From: Vreelandella malpeensis
GTDB taxonomy: Bacteria > Pseudomonadota > Gammaproteobacteria > Pseudomonadales > Halomonadaceae
Length of the DNA: 64,000 nt
Reading direction: 5' to 3'
Assembly (NCBI RefSeq): GCF_020622355.1
Contig: NZ_WHVL01000001.1
Coordinates: forward strand, 682,001-746,000
The notes below the pieces were generated by a model that searched no databases, was not told the DNA's origin, and was given only the letters and a program-made list of their open reading frames with translations. A program made the position numbers and the translations under genes. Below, piece by piece: positions 12,224-19,710 of the stretch. The first letter of the stretch is position 1, and each line of letters starts with the position of its first letter.

Positions 12224-13228
12224 ATGTTCCTCAGGGAGCGCCACCCCCAACTGCCCAAGCCCGTGGAGTACGCCCACATCGGCTGGGATTTCTTCATCCT
12301 GGTCGCGGTGATCGTCAACCTGGCGCTTCTGCTGTTCGATTCACTATTTCTGCTCACCTGGTTCGAGAACCTGGTGCAGAGCGCCTCCCCCGCCTTTCAC
12401 GACGTTTACGCATCAAAGATCCACAGCCGCTTTGCGCGCATCGACCTGATCTTCGTCGCCATTTTCGTGGTGGACGTGCTCTTTGGCTGGGCGGCGGCGA
12501 TCATCGAGCGGCGCTACCACCGCTGGTTCTTCTACCCCTTCGTGCACTGGTACGACGTGCTCGGCTGCATCCCGCTGGCGGGCTTTCGCTGGCTGCGGGC
12601 GCTGCGCGTGCTGTCGCTGCTCCATCGCCTGCACCGACTCGGGCTGATCGATGTGCGCCGCTGGTCGAGTTTCCAGTTCTTCGCCAAGTACTACGACATC
12701 CTGCTCGAGGAGCTCTCCGACCGCATCGCCCTGCGCCTGATGAGTAATGTCCAGCAGCAGGTGATAGCGGCGGACTCGCTCACCCAGCGCGTGGTGGACC
12801 GGGTCATCATGCCGCGCGAGGAGGCGCTGATCCAGGAGATCACCCAGCGCCTGGAGGCCACCGTGGGCAAGGCCTACCGCAAGAACCGCGAGGAGATCAT
12901 GCGCTCGATCGACGCGTTGGTCACCCGCACCCTCAACGAGAGCCCCGAGATCCAGAAGCTCAACCGCCTGCCCATGGGGCTTGCTGCCTCCAACGCCATG
13001 CAGGCATCGCTCAGCGGCGTAGCCCAGCGTCTGGTCGAGGAGCTGGCGCTGGGCATTCATTCACCGGAGTTTCGCCGCGTGATCGAGCGCACTGCCGAAA
13101 GCGGCTTCGACAGCTGGCTCACGGTGGACGAGACCAGCGCCCACGTCACCGAGCAGGTGCTTTACGACATCATCGAAATGCTCAAGGAGCAGGTGCGCCG
13201 CCAGCGCTGGAAAGATCGCTATGAGTGA
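12224..13228 (+). CDS. Voltage-sensor-like membrane protein without a pore domain
   Basis: A 334-residue protein. The N-terminal half has about three to four membrane segments: helix 1 near 19-45, a second near 75-95 (RIDLIFVAIFVVDVLFGW), a short third, then an S4-like stretch with Arg or His about every third residue (WLRALRVLSLLHRLHRL, about 125-145). The C-terminal half is a long amphipathic cytoplasmic region with Glu/Arg/Gln-rich helices. It resembles the voltage-sensing part of the ion-transport superfamily, but I see no selectivity-filter or pore helix. Its stop overlaps the LysE gene start by 8 bp. Function unknown. Confidence 0.75.
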   Translation: MFLRERHPQLPKPVEYAHIGWDFFILVAVIVNLALLLFDSLFLLTWFENLVQSASPAFHDVYASKIHSRFARIDLIFVAIFVVDVLFGWAAAIIERRYHRWFFYPFVHWYDVLGCIPLAGFRWLRALRVLSLLHRLHRLGLIDVRRWSSFQFFAKYYDILLEELSDRIALRLMSNVQQQVIAADSLTQRVVDRVIMPREEALIQEITQRLEATVGKAYRKNREEIMRSIDALVTRTLNESPEIQKLNRLPMGLAASNAMQASLSGVAQRLVEELALGIHSPEFRRVIERTAESGFDSWLTVDETSAHVTEQVLYDIIEMLKEQVRRQRWKDRYE

Positions 13229-13832
13229 CGAGTGGCTGTTGATGCTGGGGCCGGTGGCCGTGTTCATGCTGTCGATGACGCTGACACCGGGGCCGAACAA
13301 CCTGATGCTCACCGCCTCCGGCGCCAATTTCGGCATTCGCCGAACGATGCCGCACATGCTCGGCATCGTGGGAGGCTGCTTCTTTCTGTACCTGGCCATC
13401 GCCCTGGGGCTCGGGGTGCTGTTCGAGCGCGCCCCGCTACTGCAGGTCACGCTGCGCTGGGCGGGGAGCGCCTATCTCCTGTATCTGGCCTACAGGATCG
13501 CCACGGCCCCGTCACCCAACGTGAAGGGGACAGACGAGCGCGGACAGCCGCTCACCTTTCTGCAGGCGGCGCTTTTTCAGCTCGCCAACCCCAAGGCCTG
13601 GATACTCGGGCTTGCGCTGATCGCGGGGTTTCTCCCCCAGGGTGGTCAGGCGCTGCTCAACGCCGCCGTGCTGGTGGGGTTCGCCGAGCTCGTCGCACTG
13701 CCGTGCCTGCTGGTGTGGGCGGGCTTTGGCGTGGCGATCGGTCGCCTGGTTAAGAACGACGCCGGCTGGCGGGCGTTCAATGTCACCATGGGACTGTTGA
13801 CCGCCGCCAGCGTGGTGCTGATCCTGCGCTAG
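13221..13832 (+). CDS. LysE/RhtB-family amino acid exporter
   Basis: A 203-residue six-helix inner-membrane exporter. The N-terminal signature TPGPNNLMLTASGANFGIRRTMPHMLGI is characteristic of LysE/RhtB proteins, and FQLANPKAWILGLALIAGF is the second conserved block. These proteins export amino acids such as lysine, homoserine or threonine; the specific substrate is not readable here. Start ATG 13221 lies inside the end of the upstream voltage-sensor-like gene, suggesting coupled translation. Confidence 0.92.
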   Translation: MSDEWLLMLGPVAVFMLSMTLTPGPNNLMLTASGANFGIRRTMPHMLGIVGGCFFLYLAIALGLGVLFERAPLLQVTLRWAGSAYLLYLAYRIATAPSPNVKGTDERGQPLTFLQAALFQLANPKAWILGLALIAGFLPQGGQALLNAAVLVGFAELVALPCLLVWAGFGVAIGRLVKNDAGWRAFNVTMGLLTAASVVLILR

Positions 13833-13847
13833 TCTTCTAGTCTTGCG

Positions 13848-14216
13848 CTAACCGCAGCGCAGGCCGGTGATGCGCCCCTGCTCGTCCACCTCGATGTTGA
13901 GGCGATCCTCGCGGTAGTCCATGGTCGCCATGCTGTCCGGGGCGAGCACGCGCACGTCGCGGGCGCCGCTGTCCGCGCGCAGCGCCTGGGCGCGCTCGTC
14001 ACTCAAGGTCTCGCCCACGGCGGACGCAAGCGTCCCCGCCTGGCAGGTGCCCTCATTCTCTTGCGCGCCGCCGGCCACGCCCGGCGGCGGCGGCGCGCTG
14101 ACGTCCGGCGAGCTGGGGGCACTCAGCGTCCCGGTCTGGGCGGCGCAGCCGCCGAGCAGCGCGGCCAGGGTCAAAGCGGCGAAACGAAGGGTCGACGATC
14201 GTGAAACGGTAGGCAT
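13848..14216 (-). CDS. I78-family peptidase inhibitor lipoprotein
   Basis: A 122-residue secreted lipoprotein. A signal sequence ends in a lipobox (LAALLGGC) and is followed by a Pro/Ser linker. The C-terminal part has the I78 pattern: a Cys near the start, G-x-T-L-S-D-E-R, R-V-L-A-P-D-S, MDYREDRLNIEVDEQGRI and a final CG. I78 proteins inhibit serine peptidases and probably protect the periplasm. ATG 14216 is chosen because the signal peptide begins there and AAGG lies upstream. It is convergent with the LysE gene, 15 bp away. Confidence 0.88.
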   Translation of the reverse strand: MPTVSRSSTLRFAALTLAALLGGCAAQTGTLSAPSSPDVSAPPPPGVAGGAQENEGTCQAGTLASAVGETLSDERAQALRADSGARDVRVLAPDSMATMDYREDRLNIEVDEQGRITGLRCG

Positions 14217-14267
14217 GCCTTGGTTTTCCTTGAAAGAGCCAGCAGAGAACGAGTAATGGTTGTCCAC

Positions 14268-14299
14268 AAAAAAGCAGGCGAGGAGCTCGCCTGCTTTTT
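14268..14299 (-). terminator. Rho-independent terminator of the entericidin gene
   Basis: GCAGGCGAG/CTCGCCTGC stem with a 3-nt loop, flanked by A and T runs on both sides so it could act in both directions. It lies just downstream of the small lipoprotein gene on the minus strand. Confidence 0.85.
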
Positions 14300-14314
14300 C
14301 ATGACACGGCAGTG

Positions 14315-14446
14315 TTATTCGGCAGCTTCCTGCACCGCACGGCCACCGGCCTGAACGTCCTGACCCGCACCGGATACGGTGTTGCAGCCGGCGAGCACGG
14401 AGGCGCTGACCAGCAGAACGAAGCTTGCCGCAAGTAGTTTTTTCAT
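14315..14446 (-). CDS. Entericidin A/B-family small lipoprotein
   Basis: A 43-residue lipoprotein. It has a Lys-Lys start, a short hydrophobic signal and the lipobox SVLAGC, with Cys21 becoming the lipidated N-terminus. The mature part NTVSGAGQDVQAGGRAVQEA is the entericidin pattern (amphipathic, Gly/Ala-rich). Entericidins are cell-envelope lipoproteins linked to programmed lysis in stationary phase, with EcnA and EcnB acting as antidote and toxin in E. coli; which role this copy has cannot be told. AAGGAGAAC precedes the ATG, and a strong terminator follows. Confidence 0.9.
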   Translation of the reverse strand: MKKLLAASFVLLVSASVLAGCNTVSGAGQDVQAGGRAVQEAAE

Positions 14447-14608
14447 CGTGTTCTCCTTAACAATCATGATCGTGGACGCCCTTGCTCTATGTCATGAGAC
14501 AGGTGCTCTTTCAGCGTAACAGCTTTTGAGAATCGTGCTCGCTTAACGTGCCCAGGGCGCAGCTGGTACTGCTATGATGGCCTTCGACCTCGAATTCTGG
14601 AGAACCTC

Positions 14609-15028
14609 GTGACCACCCTGATCCTGGACCCACGCCTTGCCGCCGACACCCTGTCGCTGGCCGATTTGCCCCTGTGCCGTGCGCTTCTGATGAACGATGC
14701 CCGCTACCCCTGGGTGATTCTGGTGCCGCGCCGGGAGAGCGTTTGCGAGGTGTACGAGCTCGACGCGGTCGACCAGGCCCAGCTGTGGCGCGAGGCCACG
14801 GCGCTGGGCGAGGCCCTGAACCGGGCATTCCAAGGCGACAAGCTCAACATCGCCACCCTCGGCAACGTGGTCGGCCAGCTTCACCTCCACCTGGTGGTAC
14901 GCTTTGAGCGCGATGCCGCCTGGCCGGGGCCGGTATGGGGCAAGGGCGAGGCCGAGCCCTATACACCGGAGCAGCAGCGCGAACGCCGCGAGCTGATTCT
15001 CGCCCACATGGACAAGCTCGCGCTCTAG
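14609..15028 (+). CDS. HIT-domain protein
   Basis: A 139-residue cytoplasmic protein of the histidine-triad superfamily, nucleotide hydrolases or transferases. The conserved block is VGQLHLHLVVR near residue 90. It has Gln in place of the first His of the classical His-x-His-x-His triad, keeping the catalytic second His; this Q-x-H-x-H form is common in a proteobacterial subgroup. ARYPWVILVPRRE is the other family motif. Start is GTG at 14609. Substrate unknown. Confidence 0.88.
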   Translation: MTTLILDPRLAADTLSLADLPLCRALLMNDARYPWVILVPRRESVCEVYELDAVDQAQLWREATALGEALNRAFQGDKLNIATLGNVVGQLHLHLVVRFERDAAWPGPVWGKGEAEPYTPEQQRERRELILAHMDKLAL

Positions 15029-15035
15029 AGCACGC

Positions 15036-16136
15036 TCACCCGCCCGGGCCAAAGGGCGTCGTGGCCGGCCGCGAGGCGGGCGTGTCGAACAGCGGCGACG
15101 CCGGCTGATTGAAGCCGGCTACCGACAGCGATACCCCCAAGCAGACGATGAGCACGCCGCCGGCCAGCGCCGCCCAGGCGGCCCCCTTCTCGAGCACGCT
15201 CTGGCGTCGCTGGCGTTGCAGGCGCCGCGTGGCCCAGTCCCGGGCGAAGACGCTGGCCAGCGCCAGCGCCGAGACGGTGATACCGGTGCCCAGCGACATC
15301 GCCACCACCGCCGTGACGCCGACCATGAACTGGCCCAGAAGTCCCGCCGCGCCCAGCAGCAGCACCGCCCCGGAGCAGGGCCGCAGGCCGATCGCGACGA
15401 CGGTCATCAGCGCCGTGCGCCAATCGAGCGCCTGGTCCGGCTCGACGTGGTGCGCGCCGCCACAGCAGTGGTGGCCGTGCGCGTGGGTGTGAGAATGATC
15501 GTGAGAGTGAGCGTGATCCTGGGAATGAGCGCGAGGCGAGAGCGGCGAACCCTCGCCTGGGCCGGGAGAAAGCGGCGTGAACACGGGCAGGGGCGCCGGC
15601 CGGTAGAGGCGCCAGAGCGTGCGCAGCGCCCGCACGCAGAGCCACGCCCCGAGCAGCGCCACCAGCAAGAAGCTCGCCTGCTCCACCCACACCACCTGCC
15701 CCATCGCCCGGCGGGTGACGAAGCCGAGCCCGATGACCAAAACACCCACCATGGCGATGGCGGTCACGCCCTGCAAGAGCGATGCGGCAAAGGAGAGCCC
15801 CAACGCACGCTTCATGGCGCCACCGTGCGAGGCGAGGTAGGTGGCCAGCACCGCCTTGCCGTGGCCCGGCCCCGCAGCGTGGAACACGCCGTAACCGAAA
15901 CTGATGCCCAGAAGCGATAGCCACGCCGTGCGCGAAGGAGTTTGCGCAAGCTCGGTGATCGCCAGCGTCAACGCCCGGTGCAGCTCGCGCTGCCAGACGA
16001 GGATCTGCAGGCTTACGCCCTGGAACTGGGTGTAGATCAGGTAGCCGAGCGTGGCGAGCAGCACCGTACCCAGCACCGTGAACCCCAGCCCGCCGCCAAA
16101 ACGCGCTGCGCCAGCGCTCGAGAAGGTACGCCGCAC
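15036..16136 (-). CDS. NicO/RcnA-family nickel/cobalt-type metal transporter
   Basis: A 366-residue inner-membrane transporter. The conserved metal-site motif SFGYGVFHAAGPGHGKAVLATYL near residue 90, and RPCSGAVLLL in the second half, identify the NicO family. The central cytoplasmic loop is rich in His (about 14 His in 25 residues, near residue 210) and ends HHCCGG, a probable metal-binding tract. GTG 16136 is chosen because GGAGG lies seven bases upstream; an in-frame GTG at 16142 overlaps the stop of the upstream DUF1007 gene. The pair probably handles Ni, Co or Zn; direction is uncertain. Confidence 0.88.
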   Translation of the reverse strand: MRRTFSSAGAARFGGGLGFTVLGTVLLATLGYLIYTQFQGVSLQILVWQRELHRALTLAITELAQTPSRTAWLSLLGISFGYGVFHAAGPGHGKAVLATYLASHGGAMKRALGLSFAASLLQGVTAIAMVGVLVIGLGFVTRRAMGQVVWVEQASFLLVALLGAWLCVRALRTLWRLYRPAPLPVFTPLSPGPGEGSPLSPRAHSQDHAHSHDHSHTHAHGHHCCGGAHHVEPDQALDWRTALMTVVAIGLRPCSGAVLLLGAAGLLGQFMVGVTAVVAMSLGTGITVSALALASVFARDWATRRLQRQRRQSVLEKGAAWAALAGGVLIVCLGVSLSVAGFNQPASPLFDTPASRPATTPFGPGG

Positions 16137-16138
16137 GA

Positions 16139-16795
16139 TCACTCCTCCCCGCAGCGCAGATGGCCGGTTTCGGCGAAAAAGCGACCCAGTCCAGGTTCGC
16201 CCTGCTCGTCCTCGTCGAGCAGCGCGGCCTGCAGGACGAGCTCCGGGTCCGGATCCGCCGGGGTGATGGAAAGCCGGCACGCCAGATCGCCCTGCAGGGC
16301 GAGCGCGCTCGGGTCGGGGGCGCCGTCCTTCTCTTCGTGCACCACCTCGATATAGTAGGTCGGATCGAATATCTGGTACTCCAGGGTCGCACCGTCGAGT
16401 GCTGCTGGCTCCGCCAGCGGCAGCGTGAACATGTAGACCAGTCGTCCGTCGCGCTCGAGGGTGGTGTAGTCGCTCACTTCGCCGAGTGCCAGCGGCTCGC
16501 CGTTGAGACGCAGCTCGGTGAAGTAGCCCTGAACGGCGAGATTGTCGCGGATGTCGTGGCCCAGCTGGTCGAGCCCCTGTTCGAAGGTGGCGTCCGTCAC
16601 CCGGGAGAGTTCGTCGAAGACGATCAGACTGTAGAACGGGTCCATCCGCCAGGTCTGGTCCAGCGCCACGGCCCGGTTCTGGTCGTCGGTGACGACGCGA
16701 ACGCTCATGTCGATCCAGCCGTGCGGATGGGCCTTGGCAGTGCCACTGGCCAGAAGCGCCAGCACCGCAAACGCCGCCAGGGGAGCGGCGCGCAT
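16139..16795 (-). CDS. DUF1007-family periplasmic protein, partner of the NicO transporter
   Basis: A 218-residue exported protein. The signal peptide (about 1-22) ends in AKAHPHGWIDMSV, and the His-Pro-His at the mature N-terminus is conserved in DUF1007 and may bind metal. Later WRMDPFYSLIVFDEL is the second conserved block. DUF1007 genes are usually found next to NicO/RcnA transporters, as here, so it probably delivers or senses the metal in the periplasm. ATG 16795 has AGGGA upstream; an earlier in-frame start at 16858 would prefix an unlikely hydrophilic tail. Confidence 0.87.
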   Translation of the reverse strand: MRAAPLAAFAVLALLASGTAKAHPHGWIDMSVRVVTDDQNRAVALDQTWRMDPFYSLIVFDELSRVTDATFEQGLDQLGHDIRDNLAVQGYFTELRLNGEPLALGEVSDYTTLERDGRLVYMFTLPLAEPAALDGATLEYQIFDPTYYIEVVHEEKDGAPDPSALALQGDLACRLSITPADPDPELVLQAALLDEDEQGEPGLGRFFAETGHLRCGEE

Positions 16796-16815
16796 CGTAG
16801 TCCCTACGGTTTTAC

Positions 16816-17178
16816 TCAAGGGGCCTCTCCCAGGCGTTGTTGCAGCTCGACCAGCCACGGGTCGAGCAGGTAGGGCGCAAGCGCCGTCGAGCCGCGCAGC
16901 GCCGAGACGCTGACCCGGCTCGCCCCGCCCTGATCATCGACCTGCAGCAGCAGGCGGTACTCCGGCCAGCGGGCAAGCGCCCCCTCGGCGCGCCCCAAGG
17001 CCAGATCGGCGTGACGGATCACGTAGCCCTGGGCCACCATCAGATCCACCGCCTCGCGAAAGGTGCGCTCCGAGGAGGCTTGAAAGCGCAGCTCGCGAGG
17101 TTCGAGCGGCGCGGTGGTGGCGCAGCCGGCAAGCGCCAGCAGTAGTGCCACGCCGCCAAGTCGAACGAGAGCCTTCAT
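16816..17178 (-). CDS. Small lipoprotein of unknown function
   Basis: A 120-residue predicted lipoprotein with lipobox LALAGC and a mature domain of mixed alpha/beta character (FREAVDLMVAQGYVIRH... then RLLLQVDD). No family is recognised. Its start overlaps the stop of the upstream lipoprotein gene in ATGA, and it ends 20 bp before the DUF1007 gene, so the four genes form a likely operon down to the metal transporter. The pattern of a hydrophobic-core domain with a Gly-Tyr-Val strand resembles generic periplasmic sensors, but no function can be assigned. Confidence 0.75.
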   Translation of the reverse strand: MKALVRLGGVALLLALAGCATTAPLEPRELRFQASSERTFREAVDLMVAQGYVIRHADLALGRAEGALARWPEYRLLLQVDDQGGASRVSVSALRGSTALAPYLLDPWLVELQQRLGEAP

Positions 17179-17717
17179 GGGCGCCCCTCCCCGCTGCCGA
17201 ACCCGGGCAGCGCCGACTGGAAGCGTCGGCAGAAATCGTCGTCGCTGGCACTGCGCGCCTCGCGCATGTCACGCAGCTGGTCGAAGCGGCGCAGATCGCG
17301 GGAGAGGCGGACATGCCCGTTCTGGACCAGCACGCTCACCCGCTCACTCTCGACCGGCGCACGCCCGATGCCGCCCCCGATGCCCACCCCGAAACCGGCG
17401 CCCCGACCGATGCCGAACCCGCCGAAAAGGCGCATGCCGCTGGCGTAGCGGTAGCCGTCGTAGGGGTCGTTGTAGCCGGGAAGCTCGCGCTCCTTGCTGG
17501 CGCTGACCAGCCCCAGGTCGGTATCGGTGCTGTCGAGTTCGAAGCCCCAGTTCTCGAGCAGCGCCACGCTCTGCTCGATGACCTCGCGCGGGTCGTCGCC
17601 TACGGTAAAGTAGCACGCCGGCGACGGCGCGGGTTCGGCGCGGGGGAGCCGGTCGGGCGCGATCTGACAGCCCGCCAGCGCCATCATGCACGCGATACTG
17701 ATCGGTAGTGATTTCAT
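17175..17717 (-). CDS. Glycine-rich lipoprotein of unknown function
   Basis: A 180-residue predicted lipoprotein: signal peptide with lipobox ALAGC, a globular domain with a Cys soon after the lipidation site, then a Gly/Phe-rich stretch (FGGFGIGRGAGFGVGIGGG, about residues 98-116) and a C-terminal Arg/Asp-rich domain. ATG 17717 is set by the signal peptide and by GGGGA upstream. It starts the operon that leads to the DUF1007/NicO pair. Both domains could sense or buffer envelope stress, but this is speculation; the family was not recognised. Confidence 0.78.
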   Translation of the reverse strand: MKSLPISIACMMALAGCQIAPDRLPRAEPAPSPACYFTVGDDPREVIEQSVALLENWGFELDSTDTDLGLVSASKERELPGYNDPYDGYRYASGMRLFGGFGIGRGAGFGVGIGGGIGRAPVESERVSVLVQNGHVRLSRDLRRFDQLRDMREARSASDDDFCRRFQSALPGFGSGEGRP

Positions 17718-17859
17718 GGAGAGTCCCCGTGATGGCAGGTCGGCTCGAAAGCGTGGGTCGCAAGTCGCTGGTGCGGGCCGAGCCGCCACGCTAAGCTCGA
17801 CGCTGCTGGCCCACTCCCAAGACAATAACTCAATCACAAGGTTTTATGGAGGATGCATG

Positions 17860-18996
17860 ATGAAGGTCGTGCTGTGCCCGGATAGTTTCAAGGATGCGCT
17901 CGATGCCCAGAGCGCCGCCGATGCCATGGCCAAAGGCGTGCTCAACGCCCTGCCGGATGCCCGCGTTCACACCTGCCCGCTGGCGGACGGCGGCGAGGGC
18001 AGTCTCGAGGCGCTGATCGCCGCCACCGGCGCCGAGCGCCGCACCGCCCGGGTTCATGATGCCCTCGGTCGTCCCCGGGAGGCGAGCTGGGGCTGGCTTG
18101 CGCGCGAGCGCACCGCCTTCATCGAACTGGCCGAAGCCAGCGGTCTTCAGCACCTCGGCCCCAGCGAGCGCAACGCTCTGCACACCACCACCTTCGGGGT
18201 CGGCGAGCTGTTTCTTGCCGCGCTCGATGCCGGTGCCGAGCGCGCGCTCTTGCTGCTCGGCGGCAGCGCCACCAACGATGGCGGCGCCGGCATGCTCACG
18301 GCACTCGGTGCACGCCTGACAGACAGGCGCGGCAATGCCCTTGCCCCCGGCGGCGCGGCACTGGCCGAGCTCGAGACGCTGGATCTTTCCGGGCTCGACC
18401 CTCGCCTGGAGGCGCTTCGCGTCGAGGCGGCGGTGGACGTGGACAACCCGCTGCTGGGAAGCCGCGGCGCAAGCGCGGTCTTCGGCCCGCAGAAAGGCGC
18501 AAGCGAGGCCGACATCGCCACACTGGACGCGGCGCTCTCCCGCTTTGCCGATGTCAGCGCCGCCGTGCTCGGGTCAGATCTGCGCATGCTGCCCGGCGCC
18601 GGCGCGGCCGGTGGCATGGGCTTCGCCGCCGCGCGCTTTCTCGGCGCCACGCTCAAGCCGGGCATCGAGCTCATCATGACCCAGACCCATCTGGCGGCGC
18701 TGATCAAGGACGCGGACCTGGTGATCACCGGCGAAGGCCGCCTCGATGGCCAGAGCCTGGCGGGCAAGACGCCTATCGGCGTCGCCCGGGCAGCGAAGAA
18801 GCTGGCCACGCCGGTGGTGGTGTTGGCGGGCAGCCTCGGGCAAGGGTGGCAGGCGTGTCTCGACGAGGGCGTCACCGCCGCCTTCGCCCTGGCTGACGGG
18901 CCGATGAGCCTGGACGAGGCGCTGGCGCGCACCGCCGAGCTGCTCGGTGCGAAAAGCGAGAGCGTGGTGCGGCTATGGAGCCATCGAGGCGGTTGA
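17860..18996 (+). CDS. Glycerate kinase (GarK/GlxK family)
   Basis: A 378-residue cytoplasmic kinase that phosphorylates D-glycerate (usually to 2-phosphoglycerate). It opens with VVLCPDSFKDALDAQSAADAM, the family signature with the Asp-Ser-Phe-Lys-Gly-type loop, and contains GGSATNDGGAGMLTALG and ITGEGRLDGQSLAGKTPIGVA, the ATP/glycerate-binding blocks. There are two adjacent ATG codons at 17857 and 17860; GGAGG lies seven bases before the second. No tartronate or glyoxylate genes are nearby, although the sugar-acid block at 23.6-31 kb could feed glycerate. Confidence 0.94.
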   Translation: MKVVLCPDSFKDALDAQSAADAMAKGVLNALPDARVHTCPLADGGEGSLEALIAATGAERRTARVHDALGRPREASWGWLARERTAFIELAEASGLQHLGPSERNALHTTTFGVGELFLAALDAGAERALLLLGGSATNDGGAGMLTALGARLTDRRGNALAPGGAALAELETLDLSGLDPRLEALRVEAAVDVDNPLLGSRGASAVFGPQKGASEADIATLDAALSRFADVSAAVLGSDLRMLPGAGAAGGMGFAAARFLGATLKPGIELIMTQTHLAALIKDADLVITGEGRLDGQSLAGKTPIGVARAAKKLATPVVVLAGSLGQGWQACLDEGVTAAFALADGPMSLDEALARTAELLGAKSESVVRLWSHRGG

Positions 18997-19155
18997 AAAG
19001 CGTCGCCACCGCCTGCATCTACTGAAACGACGAATACGCGATACCGCGACGCTATGAAGGCGATACATAAAACTCGTTTCATTGCGCGCGGCTCGCCCGG
19101 TACTCTGGATCAAACGAATTGATGCCGCCCGGCGGTTCACCAAGGAGGAGTCACG

Positions 19156-19632
19156 ATGTCCGAATTCAACAGCATCGGTTTGCACGAAAGCAGCGCAAGC
19201 CAGCTGGCCGAGAAACTCAACCACCTGCTGGCCAATTACCAGATCTTCTACATGAACGTGCGCGGCTACCACTGGAACGTCAAGGGCAGCGACTTTTTCC
19301 AGCTGCACGACAAGTTCGAAGAGCTCTACACCGACCTTCTGACAAAGGTCGACGAAGTAGCCGAGCGCATCCTGACCCTGGGTCACCAGCCGGTCCACGC
19401 CTACAGCGACTACGCCAAGCTCTCGCGCATTCAGGAAGACAAGGACGTCTCGGACGGTCGCGCCTGCGTGAAGGGTGTGCTCGACGGCTACCAGACCCTG
19501 ATCGCCCTGCAGCGCGAAGTGCTGGCACTGGCGTCCGATGCCGACGACGAAGGCACCGCTGCCCAGGCTGGCGACTACATCCGCGAGCAGGAAAAGACCG
19601 TGTGGATGCTCAACGCCTACCTGAGCAAGTGA
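19156..19632 (+). CDS. dps: Dps-family ferritin-like DNA-binding protein
   Basis: Dps forms a 12-mer that binds DNA and oxidises Fe2+ with peroxide, protecting DNA from hydroxyl radicals. At 158 residues it has the ferroxidase pattern: RGYHWNVKGSDFFQLHDKFEELY around residues 36-58, with His39, His51 and an acidic residue at 55. The N-terminal tail is short, unlike the Lys-rich tail of E. coli Dps, so DNA binding may be weaker. AAGGAGG precedes the ATG. A perfect hairpin follows. Confidence 0.95.
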   Translation: MSEFNSIGLHESSASQLAEKLNHLLANYQIFYMNVRGYHWNVKGSDFFQLHDKFEELYTDLLTKVDEVAERILTLGHQPVHAYSDYAKLSRIQEDKDVSDGRACVKGVLDGYQTLIALQREVLALASDADDEGTAAQAGDYIREQEKTVWMLNAYLSK

Positions 19633-19668
19633 GCCTCGCCAGGCAGCTCGAATCATCAGGAGTCTCGA

Positions 19669-19698
19669 CGACAACGGCGCCCTCGGGCGCCGTTGTCG
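19669..19698. terminator. Bidirectional terminator between dps and pepD
   Basis: A 14-bp perfect inverted repeat (19669-19682 and 19685-19698), CGACAACGGCGCCC paired with GGGCGCCGTTGTCG. It separates two convergent genes. Confidence 0.75.
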
Positions 19699-19710
19699 GT
19701 TGAAGCGGGC

